A program made the position numbers and the translations under genes. From positions 1 through 23,909 of IMG/VR virus record IMGVR_UViG_3300009168_000113: 23,909 nucleotides of DNA, one strand, 5' to 3'. The notes under the pieces are model-generated. The model did not search any database. It worked only from the letters and a program-made list of their open reading frames with translations, and was not told the origin of the DNA. Below are positions 1-4,954 of this stretch, in pieces. Position 1 is the first letter of the stretch, and every line of letters begins with the position of its first letter. This DNA is from a virus.

Positions 1-21
1 ACACCCCTGCCATTCTGTCAA
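1..21 (-). promoter_or_regulatory. partial leftward promoter (-35 only)
   Basis: The minus strand reads TTGACA at 21-16. With a 17-base spacer the -10 box would lie just outside the left edge, so only half the promoter is seen. The sequence AGGGCACTTGACAGAA around this -35 is repeated exactly at the complete promoter 1661-1689, which supports its role. It would drive leftward genes beyond the window. Confidence 0.45.
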
Positions 22-298
22 GTGCCCTTAGGATTTGTATCGGTGTTGGGGAACTATATAAAAAAAAAAAAATAAAAAAAGAAAAGACACACATATAGTC
101 CCCCCCCCAAATGGCCAGATCCCCCGATCGGCGTAAGTGCTTCATTTGCAACGGGTTAGCGGCATTTCGCACACTAATAACGATGTAGTAACGCACTAAC
201 GATACACTGATAACAAACTAATCGCTCGGAAGCCACGTATCCACTATTGTCTTTGCCGCTATGTCAACATTCGCTTGACGCAATCGCTCACATTGAGG
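22..298. other. non-coding stretch with homopolymer tracts
   Basis: No convincing reading frame was found on either strand. The stretch holds an A13-T-A7 tract at 60-80 and a run of nine C at 100-108, both unusual in a compact phage genome. The A/T tract lies upstream of the outward-facing -35 at 16-21 but further than a classic UP element. It separates the terminator of the 343-828 gene from the next leftward unit. Confidence 0.5.
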
Positions 299-299
299 C

Positions 300-332
300 A
301 AAAAATAGGGGAAGGTTGGAAGTCCCTTCCCC
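300..332 (-). terminator. intrinsic terminator after the 161-aa gene
   Basis: On the minus strand GGGGAAGG (332-325) pairs perfectly with CCTTCCCC (315-308) around a 9-base loop and is followed by TATTTTTT. It begins 10 bases past the stop codon at 343. This is a textbook Rho-independent terminator ending the leftward unit. Confidence 0.88.
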
Positions 333-342
333 ATTATCGAAG

Positions 343-828
343 CTACATCCCCATCGCGTTGATGCGCTTGAGTGCTTCCTCTTCCGAGATGTTGAACGCC
401 TTAGCGAGGGATTTTGCCGCGGCCTGCTTCGCCTTATCCGGGCCTTCGACCAGAACCGCGAGACGCTGCGATTCGCGATTCTTCACGCCGAGATCATTGC
501 CGTAGAAAAAGTCCTTGACCCAGCACGGCCCATCGAAATCCGAGGTATCGTTTCCGTCTTTATCTACGCTCTTTTTCCACGTTGTTTCTACCGGCTGGAG
601 TGCAACGACTGCGACTCCCGAGGTAGGCTTCAGGCGGAGGTATTGCTTGGAATACATCTTGCCGTCCACCTTACGCTTGCTGACCGTGATGTCCGCGATA
701 AGCTCTCCGGCCTGAATCAACCGCTGGACTTCGGCGGACTCTTTAGCGATCTCGCTCGCCAGATCCAGTTCACCACCCATCAGGGTGACAACTTCCTCAG
801 CCTTTTCTGCGCGTAGTTTCTTTGCCAT
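343..828 (-). CDS. hypothetical phage protein, 161 aa
   Basis: Unrecognised protein beginning MAKKLRAEKAEE. The ATG at 828 is preferred over an in-frame ATG at 852 because AGGTTAGGTAG lies just upstream of 828, while the upstream ATG has no ribosome-binding site. The N-terminal 40 residues are charged and probably helical. The middle is beta-like with several lysines and a WKK segment. The C-terminal 45 residues are Ala/Lys/Glu-rich and end in a short helix pattern (ISEEEALKRINAM). No cysteine motif, signal peptide or membrane segment is obvious, apart from a single Cys in GPCWV. It has two upstream promoters (997-1025 and 892-919) and its own terminator, so it is probably highly expressed early or constitutively. 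A nucleic-acid-binding role would be a guess; no function is assigned. Confidence 0.8.
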   Translation of the reverse strand: MAKKLRAEKAEEVVTLMGGELDLASEIAKESAEVQRLIQAGELIADITVSKRKVDGKMYSKQYLRLKPTSGVAVVALQPVETTWKKSVDKDGNDTSDFDGPCWVKDFFYGNDLGVKNRESQRLAVLVEGPDKAKQAAAKSLAKAFNISEEEALKRINAMGM

Positions 829-891
829 GTAAATTCTACCTAACCTTTCCATCGTTGGCCGTTTGGCCGTTTCGTTTCTTGCTACCTTTTA

Positions 892-919
892 AGTATACCA
901 CGTTTTCTGAGTTTTGCAA
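892..919 (-). promoter_or_regulatory. second leftward promoter, extended -10
   Basis: The minus strand shows TTGCAA (919-914), a 16-base spacer and TATACT (897-892) preceded by TGG, which makes an extended -10. Transcription would start near 885, about 57 bases before the ATG at 828. The -35 lies inside the inverted repeat at 911-932, so the promoter may be repressible. Confidence 0.55.
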
Positions 920-932
920 GGCCTTGGAAAAC
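911..932. repeat. inverted repeat over the -35 box
   Basis: GTTTTGCAAGG (911-921) faces CCTTGGAAAAC (922-932), an 11-base arm pair with one mismatch and no spacer. It covers the -35 of the 892-919 promoter, as an operator would. On the plus strand it is followed by a T-rich run, but no rightward transcription reaches it that I can see. Confidence 0.5.
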
Positions 933-996
933 TTTTCTTTTACCCTGCTTTGTTTTCCCTTGGCTGTTCGCCCCTAGCCCGTTTTCCACTTCCCAC

Positions 997-1025
997 ATTA
1001 TAGCACGTGGAGAATGAATTGTCAA
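997..1025 (-). promoter_or_regulatory. consensus sigma-70 promoter, leftward
   Basis: The minus strand carries TTGACA (1025-1020), a 17-base spacer and TATAAT (1002-997), identical to the sigma-70 consensus in both boxes and spacing. The start point would be near 990. It drives the 161-aa gene at 343-828 and leaves a long leader of about 160 bases that contains the second promoter. Confidence 0.87.
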
Positions 1026-1040
1026 TACGCTCTCGTCAGA

Positions 1041-1076
1041 TACGGCTTTACCGTATTACGTGCGCGCGGCGCACGT
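1041..1076. other. two adjacent perfect hairpins
   Basis: TACGG/CCGTA with a 5-base loop (1041-1055) is followed two bases later by ACGTGCGC/GCGCACGT with a 3-base loop (1058-1076). They sit between the stop of the leftward membrane microprotein (1084) and the consensus promoter (997-1025). No T-run follows on the minus strand, so they are not classic intrinsic terminators. They could stabilise or process the mRNA end. Confidence 0.45.
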
Positions 1077-1083
1077 TTCGAGC

Positions 1084-1221
1084 TCAGAAATCGAAATCAG
1101 GGAATAGTCGCGTCACTGTTTGCTTTACTGACCAGAAGCATACCATCCCGCAAATTGCCACGGCAGTAATGCTGAGCATGATACCGCAGAGAAATCCAAC
1201 AAACTGTAGATAGTGTTCCAT
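1084..1221 (-). CDS. small membrane protein, 45 aa
   Basis: The protein starts MEHYLQFVGFLCGIM. It has one long hydrophobic segment of about 25 residues (roughly 7-32) with several cysteines and a short charged tail ending FPDFDF. The ATG at 1221 is chosen because GGAG sits at good spacing before it and it overlaps a TAA in another frame (TAATG). Longer in-frame versions starting at ATG 1299 (71 aa) or TTG 1359 (91 aa) lack a clear ribosome-binding site. It belongs to the leftward microgene cluster transcribed from 1583-1611. Function unknown; a holin-like or membrane-associated host-takeover role is possible but not shown. Confidence 0.55.
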   Translation of the reverse strand: MEHYLQFVGFLCGIMLSITAVAICGMVCFWSVKQTVTRLFPDFDF

Positions 1222-1306
1222 TACTTTACTCCAATCATAACGCCTTGCGCGAGAAGCGCGTTTATTACACTCTTCGGCGTGCGCGTGTATTGCTTCCATG
1301 TCAGTG

Positions 1307-1375
1307 TTACTTGCACCGACGTAACTCCGGCACACACTTTGAACAGAATTCTTTGCCAATACATGAACAGTTCAT
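1307..1375 (-). CDS. cysteine-rich microprotein, 22 aa
   Basis: This tiny frame begins MNCSCIGKEFCSKC and ends with another Cys two residues before the stop, giving five cysteines in 22 residues (C3, C5, C11, C14, C21). Its ATG overlaps the TGA of the preceding 62-aa gene in an ATGA junction, and AGGGAA lies at suitable spacing upstream, so coupled translation is plausible. A single zinc knuckle could form. A competing 47-aa frame (1221-1364, starting MYWQRILFKVC) is open over much of the same DNA and ends in the TAATG that starts the 45-aa membrane gene. I cannot decide between them from sequence alone. Confidence 0.4.
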   Translation of the reverse strand: MNCSCIGKEFCSKCVPELRRCK

Positions 1376-1560
1376 GACTTGTTCCCTGCCTTACGCTCAG
1401 CTAAAATCTCTGGAGAGAGTTGGCGATCAAATACAGCCCAATACTGTAGAATGTGCTGTTTGTGCGTCGTGAATCCGCAGACCTTGCACACAACAAACTT
1501 CTCGCGGTTTGGTCTCACATCCTGCGCATAATAGTGATCATGTGCGCCCTTTGTTTTCAC
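1372..1560 (-). CDS. Cys/His zinc-ribbon-like protein, 62 aa
   Basis: A GTG start at 1560 is preceded by GAGG and AAGGGA motifs and lies about 16 bases below the predicted start point of promoter 1583-1611. The protein contains HDH (residues 7-9), CKVC (25-28) and HKQH (33-36), a pattern that could bind one zinc, followed by a basic, charged tail (LAERKAGNKS). Such small zinc proteins are common in phage early regions, where they may bind host proteins or nucleic acid. It is first in the leftward cluster and its stop overlaps the next ATG. Family not recognised. Confidence 0.6.
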   Translation of the reverse strand: MKTKGAHDHYYAQDVRPNREKFVVCKVCGFTTHKQHILQYWAVFDRQLSPEILAERKAGNKS

Positions 1561-1582
1561 TGTCCCTTACCTCACTTTATAC

Positions 1583-1611
1583 ATTGTAGCATACCGTCGG
1601 TAGGTTGTCAA
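1583..1611 (-). promoter_or_regulatory. leftward sigma-70 promoter of the microgene cluster
   Basis: The minus strand has TTGACA (1611-1606), a 17-base spacer and TACAAT (1588-1583). The predicted start is near 1576, leaving a short leader before the GTG at 1560. Confidence 0.82.
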
Positions 1612-1660
1612 GGGGCGCACGCTGCTTTATTCTGTGCGCTTCACAACCAACCATAGGACA

Positions 1661-1689
1661 ATGATACCATGTATATATATTTCTGTCAA
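1661..1689 (-). promoter_or_regulatory. upstream tandem leftward promoter
   Basis: The minus strand has TTGACA (1689-1684), a 17-base spacer and TATCAT (1666-1661). It lies 78 bases upstream of the 1583-1611 promoter and points the same way, so the two form a tandem pair. Confidence 0.68.
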
Positions 1690-1696
1690 GTGCCCT
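1681..1696. repeat. 16-base repeat TTCTGTCAAGTGCCCT (second copy at 13-28)
   Basis: The same 16 bases occur at 13-28 and 1681-1696, covering the -35 and the bases upstream of it in two leftward promoters. A related variant with GTCACTTGCCCT is seen at about 1739-1750. The conserved extension AGGGCAC beyond the -35 suggests a regulator or UP-type contact shared by these promoters. Confidence 0.65.
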
Positions 1697-1768
1697 ATTT
1701 TTTATGGGCTGCTGACCTATATTGATTATCGATTGTCGGTCACTTGCCCTAACTCGGGGGTAGTATGT

Positions 1769-1804
1769 CCCGCTCCGCGGGTCCCATTTCCCCCTGCGGG
1801 GGAA
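1769..1804. other. paired GC-rich hairpins in the control region
   Basis: CCCGC-TCC-GCGGG (1769-1781) is followed by TTCCCCC-TGC-GGGGGAA (1788-1804). Both are perfect, with 3-base loops. Neither is followed by a T-run in either direction. The bases CGGGTCCCAT linking them recur at 1873-1882. Possible roles include a bidirectional insulator between the divergent units or a protein-binding site. Confidence 0.5.
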
Positions 1805-1809
1805 GGCTA

Positions 1810-1864
1810 CTCAGCTCATGTTTGTTTATAAATCCTATATCTCAGCTCATGTTTGATTGTAATT
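1810..1864. repeat. direct repeat pair, period 31
   Basis: CTCAGCTCATGTTTG occurs at 1810-1824 and 1841-1855. Similarity continues to 24 bases with three mismatches. The spacing is close to three helical turns, which would suit two copies of a regulator bound on one face of the DNA between the divergent promoters. Confidence 0.6.
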
Positions 1865-1915
1865 TTATATAACGGGTCCCATATTAGACAGAACAAAAAG
1901 ACAACCAATGTTAGC

Positions 1916-1940
1916 TGTTCATCGGGTGAACGGCTAGGTT
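1916..1940 (-). repeat. 25-base near-copy of portal gene segment 11342-11366
   Basis: Read on the minus strand, 23 of 25 bases equal portal positions 11342-11366. Both differences are transitions at third codon positions of the portal frame, so the encoded residues (NLAVHPMN) are unchanged. Both copies contain a GTTCA...TGAAC inverted repeat. It could be a recombinational remnant, a shared binding site or an antisense element. Confidence 0.6.
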
Positions 1941-1942
1941 GC

Positions 1943-1984
1943 TTGACACGTTTCTGAGTCTAAATACCATGTAAATTTTACATG
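1943..1984 (+). promoter_or_regulatory. candidate rightward promoter with palindromic operator
   Basis: TTGACA at 1943-1948 is followed after 16 bases by TACCAT (1965-1970). The perfect palindrome CATGTAAATTTTACATG (1968-1984) covers the end of the -10 and the expected start point, the usual place for a repressor operator. If active it would transcribe the structured segment 1995-2087. Confidence 0.5.
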
Positions 1985-1994
1985 ATCGTGCCGA

Positions 1995-2087
1995 GGGCCT
2001 AGGATGCCCCACAACGAACGATGCCGCTTCGCGGCAGGTACAAGTACTCTTTCGGAAAGATCGTTGCGTACAGCGAATGCTAGGCCC
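1995..2087 (+). ncRNA. candidate structured RNA
   Basis: GGGCCTAG (1995-2002) can pair with CTAGGCCC (2080-2087) and enclose a second stem AACGAT/ATCGTT (2017-2022 with 2060-2065). There are also two hairpins: TGCCGC-TTC-GCGGCA (2022-2036) and TCTTT-CGG-AAAGA (2048-2060). The end bases of the inner stem and the hairpins overlap slightly, so not all pairs can form together. It sits between two rightward promoters and is not explained by a convincing gene. It could be a stand-alone small RNA, a leader element or a DNA-level structure. No family match is claimed, and no intrinsic terminator follows it. Confidence 0.35.
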
Positions 2088-2109
2088 CTTCTCGCCCCCT
2101 TCTAGGCTA

Positions 2110-2138
2110 TTGACATTGTACGGGAGAACCCGTAGAAT
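2110..2138 (+). promoter_or_regulatory. main rightward promoter of the structural operon
   Basis: TTGACA (2110-2115), a 17-base spacer and TAGAAT (2133-2138) form a strong sigma-70 promoter with its start near 2145. An inverted repeat TACGGG-AGAA-CCCGTA (2119-2134) fills the spacer and touches the -10, so a dimeric regulator could block it. It supports starting the first gene at 2188 rather than at the upstream in-frame ATG at 2077. Confidence 0.82.
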
Positions 2139-2187
2139 ACTTGCGGGGCGCCCCCGGTTTAACATCGATCAACTGAGATACCATCTT

Positions 2188-2838
2188 ATGTTTATTTCAG
2201 AGGAAGAATCTGACCGGCGGAACAAATCTACCGACAATCTATTGCATCGTCTAGGCAAGCGGCCAAGACCAGTAGAACCTATTGCTGAAGTAGATATAGC
2301 CCTCGAAGAAGTCACGGAAAATCCCACCGAACCAACGGAAGATGATGTCATTCGACTGGCAATCCTCGCAGGGAGACGCCATCTAAAGACTTCAGACCAA
2401 AGAGGGGGTCGTTATCCTCAGCAAGGCAACGTCCCTCCCATCTTCCGCGCACTGGCAGGATCAGCAGCAGCAATCGGAACAGCGCGCGCCACAGCTAAGG
2501 CTTATGGAATGAACCCGACGATGGTTCATCACTATAAGCACGGCCGCACCTCTCAAGACAAAGAAGCACCAGGTCTGCAAGAAGCAGTAGATCATAATAC
2601 TCTCCTCGTAAGATCACAGGTTCTCGATGTTCTGAATGCAACTGTAGGTCTTATCACTGAAGATAAGTTAGAGAACCAGAATGCTAAAGAGTTGTCGATG
2701 ATCGCGCGCAACCTTTCAGGCATTCTCTCCTCGACGAAACCTACTGTTATTGCGCCTCCTGCTAACAATGCTCAAGTAATAGTCTTCGCTCCAGAGCAAG
2801 AGAAAGAGCAGCATTACGAGACTATCGAAATAGGTTAA
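2188..2838 (+). CDS. terS: terminase small subunit-like protein
   Basis: Protein of 216 aa from ATG 2188; the upstream in-frame ATG (2077) lies before the promoter at 2110-2138 and is rejected. The ribosome-binding site is weak. The first 70 residues are charged and probably disordered. A helix-turn-helix-like segment (around GTARATAKAYGMNPTMVHHY, residues 100-120) follows, then a helical region. A hydrophobic beta-like tail (NNAQVIVFAPEQ) ends in an acidic tip, as in podovirus small terminases. As first gene of the packaging operon it would recognise phage DNA and hand it to the ATPase at 5725-7401. A DNA-binding regulator is the main alternative. Confidence 0.65.
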   Translation: MFISEEESDRRNKSTDNLLHRLGKRPRPVEPIAEVDIALEEVTENPTEPTEDDVIRLAILAGRRHLKTSDQRGGRYPQQGNVPPIFRALAGSAAAIGTARATAKAYGMNPTMVHHYKHGRTSQDKEAPGLQEAVDHNTLLVRSQVLDVLNATVGLITEDKLENQNAKELSMIARNLSGILSSTKPTVIAPPANNAQVIVFAPEQEKEQHYETIEIG

Positions 2839-2852
2839 CGACGAACCGAAGT
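2839..2852 (+). repeat. 14-base repeat CGACGAACCGAAGT, copy 1 of 3
   Basis: Identical copies lie at 2839-2852, 4206-4219 and 7551-7564. The first two stand right after a stop codon and ahead of TTCAGTTCA-containing leaders, each followed by a ribosome-binding site and start codon. The third is inside a coding region. It may be an mRNA leader or protein-binding element. Confidence 0.6.
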
Positions 2853-2876
2853 CATGGTTCAGTTCAAAGGACAAAT

Positions 2877-3476
2877 ATGCAAGGTTATGTTCGCAAGATA
2901 TTTCTAGATAAGGGATTTGCGTTCATCGAAGGTTCGGATCAAAGGGACTATTTCTGTCATTGGTCCAAGATCCTTCGATCCTCAGTTCCATTCAGGAACA
3001 TGAGAGAGAATGATAAAGTTACCTTTACATATGAGGAAGGTGACCAAGGCCCGAAAGCAATGAACGTTTTGATTATCCGGGAAGCGGATAAGGAAGGTTA
3101 TGATGGCAGAACCGACACCAACGACCTCAGACAAGGACAGCAACAATCCGACGGACCGCGAAGCGGGCCGGGAGGGATATCAGCCGGGCGGCTCGGCTCA
3201 GACAGTTCCTCTGAATCCCCACGGAGCAGTAGTGGGAGTGGAGAATCTTCCACCGGAGCCAGAACCTCGAATCAAGGACCCGGCTTCAACAATCTCGGTC
3301 AATACAGCGACCTCCTTCGGAGGAACGACACCTCTAGGCCCGGGGGCCGGGAAGACGATGAAGCAGGTCATCGACCTGTCGAGGGAGCGCGAGAGGGAGG
3401 ACGTCAAGAGGCTGAAGGAGAAGGAGATATTCATCAACATCTCGACTCCGCTGAACATCAAGACCAAACACGGTGA
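2877..3476 (+). CDS. cold-shock-domain protein with long overlapping tail
   Basis: Residues 1-68 form a cold-shock (OB-fold) domain: GYVRKIFLDKGFAFIE contains the RNP1-like motif KGFAFI (12-17), followed by the RNP2-like DYFCH (24-28), and the domain closes with KVTFTYEEG and KAMNVLII. It would bind single-stranded RNA or DNA. The start has AAAGGA at good spacing. Instead of ending near 70 aa the frame stays open to 199 aa, and the last 125 residues are Ser/Gly/Arg-rich. They overlap the next gene by 374 bases in another frame. The tail may be true overprinting, a harmless run-on or the landing of a frameshift. The domain call is firm; the tail is uncertain. Confidence 0.75.
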   Translation: MQGYVRKIFLDKGFAFIEGSDQRDYFCHWSKILRSSVPFRNMRENDKVTFTYEEGDQGPKAMNVLIIREADKEGYDGRTDTNDLRQGQQQSDGPRSGPGGISAGRLGSDSSSESPRSSSGSGESSTGARTSNQGPGFNNLGQYSDLLRRNDTSRPGGREDDEAGHRPVEGAREGGRQEAEGEGDIHQHLDSAEHQDQTR

Positions 3477-4203
3477 AGTCCAGGCTGGTCCTGGTGATAT
3501 CGTGATGCGCGTCGCAGGTCATCACGCTGTATTCACGCAGGATGCTTTCGAGGAACTCGGTAACTTCGACTTCAGTGCAGGGAACTACGACGAACTCCTG
3601 CGTAAGACTCTGAAGCGAGGTGTTATTGCGCGGCGCCTGGATGATGGCAACCGACTGCCCATGACTCCAGAGCAGGAAGCTGAAGCCGACGAGAACATCG
3701 AGCGCGAAGTGGCGAATGCCAGAGAAGCCAGAGAGACGGAGCGCGCCAGGAAGCAGAAGCTCGTCGATGCTTTCTCAAAGCAAGGCAGAGAAGGTGAAGG
3801 CGGAGCAACGGTTGCTCAGGTCTGGAAACCCGTGGATTCAAGCGAAGGACCTCCCACGGCAACCCCGAGTGAAACTGCAACACTCGTTCCTCAGGCCATT
3901 CCAATCGAGGTCATCGAGGAGAGCGGTGAAGAAACCCCTCCTCCTACCGGGGTGGACGCGACAGGCGCGACGGCAGGAAGTCCTGGCTCTTTCACTCCGA
4001 GCGGCGCAACACCTCCGGCAGACCTCGCAGGTCTCAACGCTTGTACGGCAGATCCGACGACGGCGTGGACTGAAGGTCAGCACGTAGTTCTCGGGGATTC
4101 GTCACAGGCGCACTGGAACGGAACGGCATGGGTCGCTGGTGCGGCACCCGCGGTGGGTGGACTAAGTAGTCAGGGACGAGTTCCAACTTCGACTCGACGA
4201 TAG
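3103..4203 (+). CDS. phage structural-region protein, 366 aa
   Basis: ATG 3103 has AAGGAAGG five bases upstream and is preferred over the adjacent ATG at 3100. The N-terminal 90 residues are Pro/Gly/Asn-rich and disordered. Residues about 95-125 are a highly charged helix (REREREDVKRLKEKE). Next comes a compact beta-like domain (INISTPLNIKTKHGEVQAGPGDI) and another charged helix of the coiled-coil type. A Thr/Pro/Ala-rich linker leads to a C-terminal module with two Trp (TAWTEGQHVV, HWNGTAWVAG). The last resembles surface or decoration modules with a Trp-containing beta hairpin. It lies between TerS-like and TerL genes and overlaps the cold-shock frame. Family not recognised; a virion protein is inferred from position only. 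Confidence 0.75.
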   Translation: MAEPTPTTSDKDSNNPTDREAGREGYQPGGSAQTVPLNPHGAVVGVENLPPEPEPRIKDPASTISVNTATSFGGTTPLGPGAGKTMKQVIDLSREREREDVKRLKEKEIFINISTPLNIKTKHGEVQAGPGDIVMRVAGHHAVFTQDAFEELGNFDFSAGNYDELLRKTLKRGVIARRLDDGNRLPMTPEQEAEADENIEREVANAREARETERARKQKLVDAFSKQGREGEGGATVAQVWKPVDSSEGPPTATPSETATLVPQAIPIEVIEESGEETPPPTGVDATGATAGSPGSFTPSGATPPADLAGLNACTADPTTAWTEGQHVVLGDSSQAHWNGTAWVAGAAPAVGGLSSQGRVPTSTRR

Positions 4204-4205
4204 TT

Positions 4206-4219
4206 CGACGAACCGAAGT
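4206..4219 (+). repeat. 14-base repeat CGACGAACCGAAGT, copy 2 of 3
   Basis: It starts three bases past the TAG at 4203 and precedes the decamer array. The arrangement stop codon, 14-mer, TTCAGTTCA, ribosome-binding site, start codon is the same as at copy 1. Confidence 0.6.
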
Positions 4220-4230
4220 AAACTCTCGAT

Positions 4231-4275
4231 GAAGTAAAGTTCAGTAAAGTTCAGTAAAGTTCAGTTCAGTAAAGT
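4231..4275 (+). repeat. decamer array TCAGTAAAGT
   Basis: Four decamer copies lie at 4231-4240 (first two bases differ), 4241-4250, 4251-4260 and 4266-4275. A half unit TCAGT separates the last two. The array ends in the GAGG ribosome-binding site of the next gene. The 10-base period matches one DNA helical turn, suggesting phased protein binding or a slippage-prone leader. Confidence 0.8.
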
Positions 4276-4287
4276 GAGGTCAAATAA

Positions 4288-4767
4288 ATGGCACAGTCAC
4301 GTATGGCAGTAATCACGTTCCTCGATGGTGATGGTGGAAATTACCCGAGTCAGGGACTTCCGGGTGCGCCTGTCTATCCGTCGCAGGGTCTGCCGGGTGG
4401 ACCAAATTATCCATCACAGGGACTTCCTGGTGGGCCGAACTATCCCTCTCAGGGTCTTCCAGGATTCCCCGGGTTTCCTGTCCACCTTCCCGTATATCCC
4501 TTCGACCCGACCGATCCTGGCTTTGGTGTTGGTCGTCCTGAGCGTCCTGATCAGGGATTGCCTCCGAGTCCGGGACATCCGGATCAGGGTCTTCCCGGAG
4601 GTGGCGCGCACCCCTCACAGCCGATTCATGACATCCGTCCTGGGATGCGATTCATGGTCAAGTGGCTCGTGTGCGGTGGTCTGATTCTTGTGCCGGACAA
4701 CGAACTGCCGGGTGGTGGTGAATACCCTGACCAGGGTCTGCCCCCGACGGCTCAGCCCAAGAAGTAA
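4288..4767 (+). CDS. proline/glycine repeat protein (QGLPG), 159 aa
   Basis: After a short N-terminus (MAQSRMAVITFLDGDGG) come four 11-residue repeats of the form NYPSQGLPGGP. Two looser PDQGLP/HPDQGLPG copies follow, then a compact segment GMRFMVKWLVCGGLILVPDNELPGG and a last PDQGLP. The repeats resemble flexible, collagen-like or elastin-like linkers. Similar QGLP repeat proteins occur next to the terminase in some environmental phages, as far as I recall, with no known function. GAGG upstream supports the ATG at 4288. Probably a virion surface or internal structural protein. Confidence 0.75.
   Translation: MAQSRMAVITFLDGDGGNYPSQGLPGAPVYPSQGLPGGPNYPSQGLPGGPNYPSQGLPGFPGFPVHLPVYPFDPTDPGFGVGRPERPDQGLPPSPGHPDQGLPGGGAHPSQPIHDIRPGMRFMVKWLVCGGLILVPDNELPGGGEYPDQGLPPTAQPKK
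4339..4470 (+). repeat. 33-base coding tandem repeat, four units
   Basis: Units at 4339-4371, 4372-4404, 4405-4437 and 4438-4470 each encode an 11-residue (Y)PSQGLPG block. The DNA copies differ mostly at third positions, so the amino-acid repeat is being kept while the DNA drifts. Confidence 0.8.
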
Positions 4768-4772
4768 CGATC

Positions 4773-4946
4773 ATGATCACCCTGATTATCCTCATCGTGA
4801 TTATCGGGGTGGCGATGTACTTGGTGGAGACATATGTTCCGATGTCTCCACCAATTCGCATCGTTCTCCGAGTTGTAGTTGTATTACTTCTTCTCCTCTA
4901 TCTCCTTCGTGCATTCGGCATTTCCGACCCATTCCCAATTAAATAG
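4773..4946 (+). CDS. small two-helix membrane protein, 57 aa
   Basis: Starts MITLIILIVIIGVAMYLVE. It has two hydrophobic segments (about 2-18 and 28-47) joined by a short loop with a conserved-looking VPMSPPIR turn, and it ends AFGISDPFPIK. Small proteins of this design, with a P-[MI]-x-P-P-I turn between two helices, are widespread in phages and prophages; function unknown. The second helix is a run of Val and Leu. It follows the QGLP gene by five bases and is followed by a good ribosome-binding site. A holin role is possible but unproven. Confidence 0.75.
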   Translation: MITLIILIVIIGVAMYLVETYVPMSPPIRIVLRVVVVLLLLLYLLRAFGISDPFPIK

Positions 4947-4954
4947 GAGAAGAT

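Noticed and set aside
247-816. 189-aa plus-strand frame
   Set aside because: It is antisense to the 161-aa gene, which has two promoters, a ribosome-binding site and a terminator on the other strand.
1577-1654. 25-aa minus-strand frame starting right at the predicted start point of promoter 1661-1689 (possible leaderless gene)
   Set aside because: Too short to judge, overlaps the downstream promoter, and shows no motif.
1735-1752. Fifth leftward promoter (GTGACC, 16 bases, TATAGG)
   Set aside because: Both boxes are poor matches; only the shared AGGGCA block hints at a role.
1911-2165. 84-aa minus-strand frame across the control region
   Set aside because: It runs through two rightward promoters, hairpins and palindromes and lacks a convincing ribosome-binding site. 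Only its last residues resemble the portal protein, explained by the 25-base near-copy.
3198-3525. Minus-strand frames over the cold-shock overlap
   Set aside because: GC-rich antisense shadows without ribosome-binding sites or protein-like composition.
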